64,000 nt of DNA from the NCBI RefSeq assembly GCF_042656585.1, contig NZ_JBHSPG010000009.1. One strand, written 5' to 3'. The notes below the pieces were generated by a model, which made no database searches, was not told the origin of the DNA, and saw nothing but the letters and a program-made list of their open reading frames with translations. The position numbers and the translations under genes were made by a program. Below, piece after piece: positions 57,121-64,000 of this stretch; the stretch's first letter is position 1; every line of letters begins with the position of its first letter. The stretch comes from Thalassorhabdus alkalitolerans. Lineage in GTDB: Bacteria > Bacillota > Bacilli > Bacillales > Marinococcaceae.

Positions 57121-57513
57121 ATTATCGAAATCGTCCAAATCGTCGGTTTCGGACTCATCGCCACATTTCTTGCGCTTGTGGTGAAAGAGCAGAAACCGGT
57201 CTTTGCTTTTTTACTGACATTGTTCGTAGGAGCCGTCATTTTTCTTTTTTTACTTGAACATATTCGTACAGCCATCCAGTTAATTGAAAATTTAGCCGGT
57301 CAGGCAAGTATTAATATGATATACCTGCATACGATTTTAAAAATTATCGGGATTGCTTATATTGCTGAATTTGGATCACAGATTGCAAAGGATGCCGGAC
57401 AGGGAGCGATGGCTTCAAAAATAGAGCTTGCCGGAAAAGTGCTGATTGTAGTAATGGCCATTCCTATATTTAACGTGCTAGTGGAAACAGTGTTGTCCCT
57501 CATACCAGGGTGA
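57121..57513 (+). CDS. spoIIIAD: Stage III sporulation protein AD, proposed ATT start
   Basis: 130 residues if started at ATT 57121 (ATC 57124 possible). The frame is closed by TGA at 57118-57120, and the conserved N-terminus 'IEIVQIVGFGLIATFLALVVKEQKP' begins right after. AAAGGAGG (57107-57114) is 6 bases before ATT. The first canonical start, GTG 57178, would remove the first membrane helix and has no SD. ATG 57117 is in another frame. The product resembles SpoIIIAC plus an extra domain, with 'GIAYIAEFGSQIAKDAGQGAMASKIELAGK' diagnostic. Confidence 0.88.
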   Translation: MIEIVQIVGFGLIATFLALVVKEQKPVFAFLLTLFVGAVIFLFLLEHIRTAIQLIENLAGQASINMIYLHTILKIIGIAYIAEFGSQIAKDAGQGAMASKIELAGKVLIVVMAIPIFNVLVETVLSLIPG

Positions 57514-57529
57514 AAAGAGGTGATGGGCT

Positions 57530-58717
57530 ATTAAAAAAGGACAAGCCGCGGCAGCTATATGTTTGATTATCCTTGCTTTCCTCTGGGCAGCACAGCCAGT
57601 ACTTGCGGAAGAAGAACCTGGATTAGAACAGCGTGAGATAGCTGAATATCAACTGGATAAATTAGGACTCGAGGATATACATCAGTTTTGGGAGGAGATT
57701 TCGCAGGACTATGGAGCGTTTTTGCCGGAAAGTCAAAAAGGATCCTTGCTTGAGTTTGTAAAAGGAGAAAAAACATTTTCTCCTAAAGAATGGGGATATG
57801 CTTTTCTAAATTTTTTATTTCACGAACTCATTGCAAACGGAAAGCTCCTCGGAACTTTAATTCTCCTTTCTATTTTCAGCACGATGTTAAGAGCCTTGCA
57901 AAACGCTTTTGAACATGATGCGGTCAGCCGGGTTGCCTATAGTATTACATTTATCGTTCTTATAGTGATTGCACTTAACAGTTTTTACGTTGCGATGATC
58001 TATGTGCAGGAATCCGTCTCAAATATGGTTCATTTTATGATTGCCCTTTTTCCTTTGCTTATGGCCCTCCTTGCATCTATGGGAGCCGTTACTACCGTTG
58101 CCTTATTTCATCCGCTGATCATGTTTCTTGTAAATACGAGCGGACTGATGATTCAGTATTTTGTTCTCCCTCTTCTTTTCTTTTCAGCCCTGTTAAGCAT
58201 CGTAAGTTCTCTAAGTGAGTACATCCAGGTAACGAAGCTGGCTACTCTTCTTCGCTCCATTGCGCTATGGGCACTCGGGGTATTTCTTACAATATTTTTA
58301 GGAGTGATCTCTGTTCAGGGAGCGACTGCGGCCGTAACTGATGGAGTAGCTGTAAAAACGGCAAAGTTCATTGCGGGTAACTTTGTCCCAGTTGTGGGAC
58401 GAGTATTTACAGATGCAGCGGATACAGTGATGGGGGCTTCTTTACTATTAAAAAATACAGTAGGTATGGCAGGAGTGGCGGTATTGTTTATGATATGTGC
58501 TTTTCCAGCTATTAAAGTTCTCTCTATTGCTCTTATATTTCATGCAGCAGCTGCTGTCTTGCAGCCTTTAGGTGCTGGTGAACTTCTGGAGGCATTATCC
58601 ACTCTTGGACGTACAGTTTTATATATGTTCGCAGCCCTGGCAATTGTAGGATTAATGTTTTTCTTAGCTATAACGATGGTAGTTGCGTCTGGGAATTTAT
58701 CACTAATGGTCAGGTAA
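57530..58717 (+). CDS. spoIIIAE: Stage III sporulation protein AE, proposed ATT start
   Basis: 395 residues if started at ATT 57530, giving signal peptide MKKGQAAAAICLIILAFLWA with AQPVLA before the EEE of the mature part. AAGAGGTGATG lies about 6 bases before ATT. The only canonical alternative, TTG 57563, has no SD and would delete the basic n-region. The rest has about seven membrane helices, with 'RVAYSITFIVLIVIALNSFY' and 'DGVAVKTAKFIAGNFVPVVGRVFTDAADTVMGAS' typical of the family. Permease-like part of the SpoIIIA complex. Confidence 0.9.
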   Translation: MKKGQAAAAICLIILAFLWAAQPVLAEEEPGLEQREIAEYQLDKLGLEDIHQFWEEISQDYGAFLPESQKGSLLEFVKGEKTFSPKEWGYAFLNFLFHELIANGKLLGTLILLSIFSTMLRALQNAFEHDAVSRVAYSITFIVLIVIALNSFYVAMIYVQESVSNMVHFMIALFPLLMALLASMGAVTTVALFHPLIMFLVNTSGLMIQYFVLPLLFFSALLSIVSSLSEYIQVTKLATLLRSIALWALGVFLTIFLGVISVQGATAAVTDGVAVKTAKFIAGNFVPVVGRVFTDAADTVMGASLLLKNTVGMAGVAVLFMICAFPAIKVLSIALIFHAAAAVLQPLGAGELLEALSTLGRTVLYMFAALAIVGLMFFLAITMVVASGNLSLMVR

Positions 58718-58730
58718 GGAGGGAGCAATT

Positions 58731-59354
58731 ATGGAGTATTTGACCGACTGGGTTACCACATTGATTGTTTTTATCCTGGTAGCTGTTCTTATAGAGATGC
58801 TGATGCCTTCCTCAAAATTTCAGCGGTATATTCGTCTTTGTCTGTCCCTTACATTAATGGTAATTATTCTCCAGCCTTTATTCGATTTATTTCAAAGAGA
58901 TATTCATTCTTTTCTCCCTGAATATTACGAAGGAGAGATTGTCTCAGCTGAATGGATGGAAGAAAAAATGATTCAAAAGAAAACAGAAATACAAGCCGGA
59001 CAAGATGCATATATTTCAGAACAGATGGCTGAACAAATGGAACTGCAAGTAGCAGAGGAAGTAGAGAAGAAATGGAATATGGAATTGAGCAGAGTGGAGG
59101 TGGAATTTTTGGAAGACGTTAACGCAGACACTATTGATCCTAGTCAGGCTTTTTTTGTACATGTCACATTAAATGAAAAAAAGCAGGAGGGAGCCGTAGA
59201 AGCCATCGCCCCAGTTCATATACAAACAGAGTCCGAGAATGAACAATCATCCCCTCCATCGAGCCTTCGTGAAATCGAAAGGTTCTTAGCCTCTAACTGG
59301 GAGGTTGAGGAACAAAACCTCTCCATAGAAATGGAAGGGGGGCGGTTCCCATAA
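58731..59354 (+). CDS. spoIIIAF: Stage III sporulation protein AF
   Basis: 207 residues. Two N-terminal membrane helices (about 7-52) are followed by an acidic soluble domain related to the ring-building motif of secretion systems. 'RYIRLCLSLTLMVIILQPLFDLF' is characteristic. AAGGAGGGAG precedes ATG 58731. Its TAA stop overlaps the proposed ATA start of spoIIIAG (ATAA). Confidence 0.93.
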   Translation: MEYLTDWVTTLIVFILVAVLIEMLMPSSKFQRYIRLCLSLTLMVIILQPLFDLFQRDIHSFLPEYYEGEIVSAEWMEEKMIQKKTEIQAGQDAYISEQMAEQMELQVAEEVEKKWNMELSRVEVEFLEDVNADTIDPSQAFFVHVTLNEKKQEGAVEAIAPVHIQTESENEQSSPPSSLREIERFLASNWEVEEQNLSIEMEGGRFP

Positions 59355-60010
59355 CAGAAAATAAAAATGAAAGCTTAAAAGAAAGCTTTAAAAAATGGCT
59401 GCGTAAGAATGAAACAAAAGACAAGAAAAAAATCTCCATGGTGTATGTGGGAGGAGTTCTGATAGTTGGTGTTTCCCTTATGTTTTTAGGCACGGCAGGA
59501 AACGAAAAGGAGGACGCTTCTCAGCCTGCTTATAGTGAAAGTCAGCCTGCAGAGGAGGCATTTAAAGGTGAAGACAAAAAAGAACCAGGAAGCATTTCTA
59601 AGTATGAGGAACTTTACGAAAACCAGCTGCGCGAGTCTCTTGAGGCCATCACGGGGGTTTCTGACGTAACAATAATGGTCAACCTTGACGCGACAGAGAA
59701 CAAGGTTATTGAAAAGAATAGAACCATTCGCCAGCAGATTACCGATGAAACTGATCGCGAGGGCGGAAAGCGAAAGGTTGAGGATGGAAGCAGTGAGGAG
59801 CAAGTGGTTATTATCCGTCAGGGAGATCAAGAAGAGCCATTAATCGTGAAAACAGAAAAGCCTGAAGTGCGAGGAGTCCTGGTAGTTGCTCAAGGAGTGG
59901 AAAATATGAAGGTTAAGGAATGGGTGGTAGAGGCTGTGACAAGAGTACTGGATGTGCCTCCACACCGTGTTTCTGTCCTTCCCAAGAAAATGAAGGAGGA
60001 AGATGAGTAG
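59351..60010 (+). CDS. spoIIIAG: Stage III sporulation protein AG, proposed ATA start
   Basis: 219 residues if started at ATA 59351 (B. subtilis about 229), giving a cytoplasmic part MTENKNESLKESFKKWLRKN, a membrane helix 'SMVYVGGVLIVGVSLMFLG' and a ring-building domain with 'YENQLRESLEAITGVSDVTIMVNLDAT', 'GGKRKVEDGSSEEQVVIIR' and 'KPEVRGVLVVAQGV'. GGAAGGGGGG lies 8 bases before the ATA. No ATG, GTG or TTG occurs in frame until ATG 59438, which has no SD and would begin inside the membrane segment. SpoIIIAG forms the large ring channel between mother cell and forespore. Confidence 0.9.
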   Translation: MTENKNESLKESFKKWLRKNETKDKKKISMVYVGGVLIVGVSLMFLGTAGNEKEDASQPAYSESQPAEEAFKGEDKKEPGSISKYEELYENQLRESLEAITGVSDVTIMVNLDATENKVIEKNRTIRQQITDETDREGGKRKVEDGSSEEQVVIIRQGDQEEPLIVKTEKPEVRGVLVVAQGVENMKVKEWVVEAVTRVLDVPPHRVSVLPKKMKEEDE

Positions 60011-60754
60011 ATGGTGCTGAAAAAACAAACCGTTTGGCTGGTAACGATGGTAAGTTTAATAGTGGTACTTGGAGTGTACTATATGACTGCACCTCCGGCA
60101 GTGGAACAGGCCTCTCAAGAAGAAGAGGTTCCAGGTACAGAACTCACCGATGAGGAATGGGTGGAATGGCTTGAGGACGGACAAGTTGACATTTTAATTG
60201 ACGAACAGGAGCCGGGTGAAGAAGTGCCGTCGGCAGAAGAGGAAACACCAGGGAAAGAAGAGGGAGAAGAAGGTGGAGAAGAAGAGGGAGAAGCAGGCGG
60301 AGAGGAAGCTGAGGAAGGGCAAGAGCAAGAGGAAGAGGAAGCCCCAGCTCAAATGCAGGAAACAGAAGCAGAAGAAGCTTCTACTATTGCTGCACCTGCA
60401 GCAGCAGAAGGTATGTTCAGTGCGCTCAGGCTGGAAAGAGAAGAAACAAGAAGCCGCTTAAGAGAGGACTATACGAATACTATAGCTTCAGAAGACATGT
60501 CAGCTGCTGAAAAAAATGATGCACATGAAAAAAAGGAAAATCTTCAAAAAACAGCACAGCAAGAAAGTATGCTTGAAACATTAATTCAGTCTCAAGGGTA
60601 CGAAGACGCATTAGTCATTACAGAAGAGGACCAGGTAAAGATCATTGTCCAGGCTGAAAAATTAACTGAACAAGAAGTTGTAGAAATAAATAAGCTGGCA
60701 GCAGAACACTTAGGAAAGAAAGACATAGCTGTTGGTTATCATGTAGCACCTTAA
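60011..60754 (+). CDS. spoIIIAH: Stage III sporulation protein AH
   Basis: 247 residues, longer than the roughly 218 of B. subtilis. A single membrane helix (about 8-25) is followed by a very acidic linker (about 38-118, mostly Glu with Gly/Pro) and the YscJ/FliF-like domain from about 130. There 'RLEREETRSRLREDYTNTIAS', 'KKENLQKTAQQESMLETLIQ' and 'VKIIVQAEKLTEQEVVEINKLAAEHLG' are seen. SpoIIIAH binds SpoIIQ across the intermembrane space. AAGGAGGAAG precedes ATG 60011. Last gene of the operon. Confidence 0.94.
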   Translation: MVLKKQTVWLVTMVSLIVVLGVYYMTAPPAVEQASQEEEVPGTELTDEEWVEWLEDGQVDILIDEQEPGEEVPSAEEETPGKEEGEEGGEEEGEAGGEEAEEGQEQEEEEAPAQMQETEAEEASTIAAPAAAEGMFSALRLEREETRSRLREDYTNTIASEDMSAAEKNDAHEKKENLQKTAQQESMLETLIQSQGYEDALVITEEDQVKIIVQAEKLTEQEVVEINKLAAEHLGKKDIAVGYHVAP

Positions 60755-60785
60755 AGCAAATGATTTTTCATTTGCTTTTTTTTAT
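60755..60785 (+). terminator. Terminator of the spoIIIA operon
   Basis: AGCAAATGA (60755-60763) pairs with TCATTTGCT (60768-60776), loop TTTT, then T-rich. Confidence 0.93.
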
Positions 60786-60931
60786 TTTTAGGCTCGCAGA
60801 GTTTTTTTGAAGCTTTATCTATATTCTTCTTTCGTTTGGTAAATGATAAGCTAGATGAAGAAAATCATGGGAAAGTTACCGTATTTATCACAGGAATATG
60901 AGATCGTAATGAAAAATAAAGGCACTCATGG

Positions 60932-60937
60932 TATAAT
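60932..60937 (+). promoter_or_regulatory. Extended -10 element before the unrecognised 114-codon gene
   Basis: TGGTATAAT, a consensus -10 with TGn. The -35 is weak (ATGAAA). Confidence 0.5.
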
Positions 60938-60997
60938 CAACAAGTATCTAAAGCATTTTTCGTATGCTGGAATGCACGGAATAAGGAGTTGTCATAC

Positions 60998-61342
60998 ATG
61001 GAATGGAATGATCTGACAGAAGGGGCCAAGGCGGTCCTGGAACAAACAAGAAATTTAAAAAACGACCAAATTCAAATTGTTGAATTTGAGGTTGGCTATG
61101 AACAGAGATTCGGGGATGAAGAAAGCGGCTATACGGTGTCCATTCAGGAGGAGGATTACCAAAATCTCAAGAAATTTACCCAGCACAATGAGTACGGTGA
61201 ACGATATCATATGGCTCGCAACAAAAATATCGTAAAGATTATCCTTCTTGAAAATGGCAAGATACCGGATAATCTTTCTGAGTTTCCTGTTTTTCGTCAA
61301 TACAAAAATGATTATGTCTCTAAAGAAGAAAATGAAGGATAA
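60998..61342 (+). CDS. Protein of unknown function in the place of accB-accC
   Basis: 114 residues from ATG 60998; AAGGAG lies 9 bases upstream, and TTG 60989 is too close to it. The sequence is soluble and acidic, 'MEWNDLTEGAKAVLEQTRNL' onward, with a mixed alpha/beta look and no Cys. It ends in a polar tail. Not recognised. It has its own promoter and stands between spoIIIAH and yqhY, where B. subtilis has the biotin carboxyl carrier and biotin carboxylase genes; it resembles neither. Single-gene unit or lead gene for yqhY, 56 bases downstream. Confidence 0.65.
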   Translation: MEWNDLTEGAKAVLEQTRNLKNDQIQIVEFEVGYEQRFGDEESGYTVSIQEEDYQNLKKFTQHNEYGERYHMARNKNIVKIILLENGKIPDNLSEFPVFRQYKNDYVSKEENEG

Positions 61343-61398
61343 GAGAAATTAACGAGGAATAGTCATAGATATGAATAGTTAACTCGGAGGTGGAGTAA

Positions 61399-61803
61399 AT
61401 GAACGAAAACCAAGTATTAGATATTGAAGAACAAAAGAATGAATTGGGACGTATTGAGATATCTCCTGAAGTGATTGAAGTGATAGCGGGAATTGCCACT
61501 TCTGAGGTGGAAGGGGTAGCAACTCTTCGTGGGAATTTTGCTTCAGGCGTGGGGGAATTTCTAGGAAGGAAAAACCACGGAAAAGGCGTGAAGGTGGAAC
61601 TTAGTGAAGATGGGGTTACCATTGAGATTTCCATTGTTATTCTTTATGGAGCATCAGTCATTGAAACCGCTAAACAGGTGCAGACAAATATTCAGCAGAC
61701 GCTTCAAACAATGACATCGATTGATCTTGAAGCTATTAATGTCCATGTTGTAGGTATTCAGTTTGAAAACATGGAAGAAGCAGAAAAAGAAGAAATAGAA
61801 TAA
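61399..61803 (+). CDS. yqhY: Asp23/Gls24 family envelope stress protein YqhY
   Basis: 134 residues. The core 'GRIEISPEVIEVIAGIATSEVEGVATLRGNFASGVGEFLGRKNHGKGVKVEL' is the Asp23 signature. In B. subtilis yqhY follows accB-accC and its loss disturbs fatty-acid synthesis (reported suppressors in ACCase genes). Here the acc genes are absent from the locus. CTCGGAGGTGG precedes ATG 61399. Terminator follows. Confidence 0.93.
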   Translation: MNENQVLDIEEQKNELGRIEISPEVIEVIAGIATSEVEGVATLRGNFASGVGEFLGRKNHGKGVKVELSEDGVTIEISIVILYGASVIETAKQVQTNIQQTLQTMTSIDLEAINVHVVGIQFENMEEAEKEEIE

Positions 61804-61808
61804 AAGAC

Positions 61809-61840
61809 CATGCTTGGGGTAGTCCTCAAGCATCTTTTAT
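61809..61840 (+). terminator. Terminator of yqhY
   Basis: ATGCTTGGGG pairs with CCTCAAGCAT around TAGT, followed by CTTTTATTTTTT. Confidence 0.85.
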
Positions 61841-62009
61841 TTTTTATTACTAAAAGCAATAGAAACCCCTAATAATAGTGGTAAATTACCAATAAAGAGG
61901 AAAGACTGTTTGTATCGTTTAATGTGATCAAGAGCACGAGGATCATACTGTTTTAAGCAATTTATATATGCTATGATCAGTGATAGATTGAAACAAAGGA
62001 GAAAAGACC

Positions 62010-62408
62010 ATGAATCGGAGACTAGCGAGACTAAGGGCAGTACAGGCTCTATACCAGGTGGATCTTACAGACGCTGGATGGAAAGAAGCGATAGAAAACA
62101 CCCTGGATGAAGGGGAAGAGGCAGATGCCTTTTTAACAGAAACGGTCAAAGGGACACTTGACCACAAAGACGAGATCGATTCCCATCTAAAAAACCATTT
62201 GCAAAACTGGACGTTAGAAAGGGTAGGTAATGTAGACCGTGCTATTATGCGTGAGTCTGTGTATGAAATGCTGTTCGTGGAAGAAATTCCTCTTCATGTA
62301 AGTGTGAACGAAGCTATCGAACTGGCTAAATCATTTGGCGGCCAGGAGGCCGGGAAGTTTGTCAACGGAGTATTATCAAAAGTACTGGAAGACTGTAAAA
62401 GACTGTAA
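62010..62408 (+). CDS. nusB: Transcription antitermination factor NusB
   Basis: 132 residues, all-helical. 'RRLARLRAVQALYQVDLT' is the RNA-binding Arg-rich start; 'LERVGNVDRAIMRESVYEML' and 'IPLHVSVNEAIELAKSFGGQEAGKFVNGVL' are family motifs. With NusE it binds boxA in rRNA leaders. AAAGGAGAAAAG precedes ATG 62010. 15 bases before folD. Confidence 0.95.
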   Translation: MNRRLARLRAVQALYQVDLTDAGWKEAIENTLDEGEEADAFLTETVKGTLDHKDEIDSHLKNHLQNWTLERVGNVDRAIMRESVYEMLFVEEIPLHVSVNEAIELAKSFGGQEAGKFVNGVLSKVLEDCKRL

Positions 62409-62423
62409 AGGGGAGGATTTCAT

Positions 62424-63287
62424 ATGACAGCCAAAGTTATCAGCGGGAAGGAAGTCGCTGCGCAAATTAGAGAAGAACTCAAAGGAGAAGTGAAAAATGT
62501 AAAGGAACAAGGAATTACTCCGGGTTTAGCTGTCCTTTTAGTAGGTGATGATCCAGCATCTCACTCCTATGTACGTGGAAAGGAAAAAGCATGTAATGAG
62601 ACGGGCATCTTTTCCAGTGTTACAAGGCTCACAAGCGAAGTATCGGAAAGGGAACTTCTTCAAAGAATCGAGAATTTGAATAACGATCCGACCATTCATG
62701 GTATCCTTGTTCAGCTTCCTCTCCCTGACCATATATCAGAGACAAAAGTGATTGAAACCATCTCACCAGAAAAAGATGTAGATGGCTTCCATCCGGTAAA
62801 CATTGGACGAATGATGACCGGCCAGAAAGCCTTTCTTCCATGTACGCCCCATGGAATTATCAAAATGATTCAATCCCAGGGAATATCTCTATCAGGCAAA
62901 CATGCTGTCATTGTAGGAAGAAGCAATATTGTCGGGAAGCCGGTAGGGCAGCTTTTACTTAATGAAAATGCGACAGTTACATATTGCCATTCCAAAACGG
63001 CAAATATGCAAGAGATCACTACGCAGGGGGACATATTGATAGTAGCAGTTGGAAGAGCCGGATTTATTGGGAAAGATTACATAAAAGAAGATGCAGTAGT
63101 GATTGATGTCGGTGTAAACAGAAAGGAAGACGGAAAATTATACGGAGACGTCTTATTTGAGGAAGCAGCTGAAAAGGCTTCTTACATTACCCCGGTTCCT
63201 GGCGGTGTTGGACCAATGACGATTACAATGCTTCTATATAATACAGTAGAATCAGCTAAACGGACGCTAGAAGGAGCATCATCCTAA
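62424..63287 (+). CDS. folD: Bifunctional methylene-THF dehydrogenase/cyclohydrolase FolD
   Basis: 287 residues. It interconverts 5,10-methylene-, methenyl- and 10-formyl-THF. 'VGDDPASHSYVRGKEKACNETGI' includes the catalytic Lys/Tyr region. 'PLPDHISETKVIETISPEKDVDGFHPVNIGRM', 'VIVGRSNIVGKPVGQLLL' (NADP site) and 'TPVPGGVGPMTITMLL' are all intact. AAAGGGGAGG upstream. The TAA stop shares one base with the xseA ATG (TAATG). Confidence 0.97.
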   Translation: MTAKVISGKEVAAQIREELKGEVKNVKEQGITPGLAVLLVGDDPASHSYVRGKEKACNETGIFSSVTRLTSEVSERELLQRIENLNNDPTIHGILVQLPLPDHISETKVIETISPEKDVDGFHPVNIGRMMTGQKAFLPCTPHGIIKMIQSQGISLSGKHAVIVGRSNIVGKPVGQLLLNENATVTYCHSKTANMQEITTQGDILIVAVGRAGFIGKDYIKEDAVVIDVGVNRKEDGKLYGDVLFEEAAEKASYITPVPGGVGPMTITMLLYNTVESAKRTLEGASS

Positions 63288-64000
63288 TGAACGGGCTCGA
63301 AAGCCGGTGGATTTCCGTATCACAGTTAACCAGGCAGATAAAAGCTGCACTGGAAATGGATGACGGCCTGCAGCATGTTTGGCTGCGGGGAGAAATATCA
63401 AATTTTAAGAAGCATTCCCGGGGTCACATGTATTTCACCTTAAAGGATGATAAATCAAGAATATCAGCTGTTATGTTTGCGGGTAATAACAGACAGTTAT
63501 CTTTTGAGCCTGAAAACGGAATGAAGGTCCTGATTAAAGGGCAGGTTTCTGTTTATGAACCCTTTGGCCAATACCAGCTGTACGTGAGGGAAATGGAACC
63601 AGATGGTATTGGGCAGTTATACTTAAGGTTTGAACAATTAAAGAAACAGCTTGAAACAGAAGGGCTCTTTAGACCAGAGATTAAAAAACAGCTGCCTAAA
63701 ATGCCCAGAGAAATCGGCGTTGTCACTTCACCAACCGGAGCGGCGATCAGAGATATCCTTACTACTTTAAAAAGACGCTTCCCCCTTGCTCGTGTCACAC
63801 TTTTTCCTGTGCTTGTTCAAGGCAGGGACGCAGCACCTAGTATAGCAAACGCGATAAAACAAGCGGATGAAACGTCAATGTTTGATGTCTTAATCGTAGG
63901 GCGCGGCGGAGGATCAATTGAAGACCTGTGGGCGTTTAATGAAGAGATTGTTGCTAGAGCTCTGTTTGAACTCAGCGTGCCGGTTGTTTCTGCAGTTGGT
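63287..64000 (+). CDS. xseA: Exodeoxyribonuclease VII large subunit (3' end outside window)
   Basis: 238 codons visible, running off the window. An N-terminal OB fold with 'VWLRGEISNFKKHSRGHMYFTLKDDKSRI' and 'QVSVYEPFGQYQLYV' is followed by the catalytic part with 'IGVVTSPTGAAIRDILTTLKRRFP' and 'DVLIVGRGGGSIEDLWAFNEE'. With XseB it degrades single-stranded DNA from both ends. Starts at ATG 63287, overlapping the folD stop. xseB is expected next. Confidence 0.95.
   Translation, partial: MNGLESRWISVSQLTRQIKAALEMDDGLQHVWLRGEISNFKKHSRGHMYFTLKDDKSRISAVMFAGNNRQLSFEPENGMKVLIKGQVSVYEPFGQYQLYVREMEPDGIGQLYLRFEQLKKQLETEGLFRPEIKKQLPKMPREIGVVTSPTGAAIRDILTTLKRRFPLARVTLFPVLVQGRDAAPSIANAIKQADETSMFDVLIVGRGGGSIEDLWAFNEEIVARALFELSVPVVSAVG

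Noticed and set aside
1..64000. Phage, IS element, CRISPR array, toxin-antitoxin or biosynthetic cluster
   Set aside because: None found: no integrase, transposase, cas gene, spaced repeats or modular synthase; gene order is that of the conserved Bacillaceae chromosome.

Overview
The window reads as a chromosomal segment of a low-to-mid GC Firmicute of the family Bacillaceae. The gene order is essentially the yqg-yqh block of Bacillus subtilis: yqgC, sodA, an MFS gene, pbpA, rpmG, yqgN, gluP, yqgQ, glcK, the comG operon, yqgX/W/Y, yqhG/H, gcvT-gcvPA-gcvPB, yqhL, lipM, mntR, yqhO/P/R, papA, efp, spoIIIAA-AH, yqhY, nusB, folD, xseA. Spore genes, purine-rich Shine-Dalgarno (SD) sites, frequent GTG/TTG starts and U-tailed terminators agree with this. 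Acid-rich tails and linkers (PbpA, SpoIIIAH) hint at a halotolerant or alkaliphilic member; that part is inference. No phage, insertion sequence, CRISPR array or foreign island was seen.

Layout. 0-7.5 kb: end of a Na/Pi cotransporter, yqgC, a four-gene tRNA cluster (Asn, Met, His, Ile2), sodA, an MFS protein, penicillin-binding protein 2, and two small minus-strand membrane-anchored proteins. 7.7-19.7 kb: L33 (form without zinc ligands), 5-formyl-THF cycloligase, DUF92, a ThiF/MoeB-like E1 enzyme, lactate dehydrogenase, a HAD phosphatase, rhomboid protease GluP, an M42 peptidase, glucokinase and aspartase. 19.8-27.1 kb: a TPP-riboswitch thiamine operon (thiE-S-G-O-D, no thiF), a FetAB-type transporter, an exported protein, a short DUF1385 protein, YqgV and tRNA-Gln. 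27.2-31.4 kb: the comG operon with an extra 55-codon gene between comGB and comGC. 31.4-39 kb: RsbRD-type stressosome protein, an SprT-like protein, a 351-bp element with inverted ends, a Cys-cluster regulator, a candidate small RNA, and small conserved proteins. 39-49.6 kb: glycine riboswitch and glycine cleavage genes, lipoate attachment (lipM), D-amino acid transaminase, B12-dependent ribonucleotide reductase behind paired NrdR boxes, and mntR. 49.7-64 kb: patatin-like and PAP2 proteins, yqhP, yqhR, papA, efp, a decayed yqhV, the spoIIIA operon, an unrecognised gene in place of accB-accC, yqhY, nusB, folD and the start of xseA.

Most notable points: (i) three spoIIIA genes and comGE have no ATG, GTG or TTG at the position implied by their SD and by homology, only ATT or ATA; (ii) a consensus sigma-A promoter drives a roughly 110-nt C-rich transcript that ends in a terminator and has no ORF; (iii) a small extra gene sits inside the comG operon; (iv) accB-accC are missing from their usual place next to yqhY; (v) a 351-bp inverted-repeat element carries a 66-bp tandem repeat. 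Gene names rest on recognising families and gene order by eye. No database search was run.
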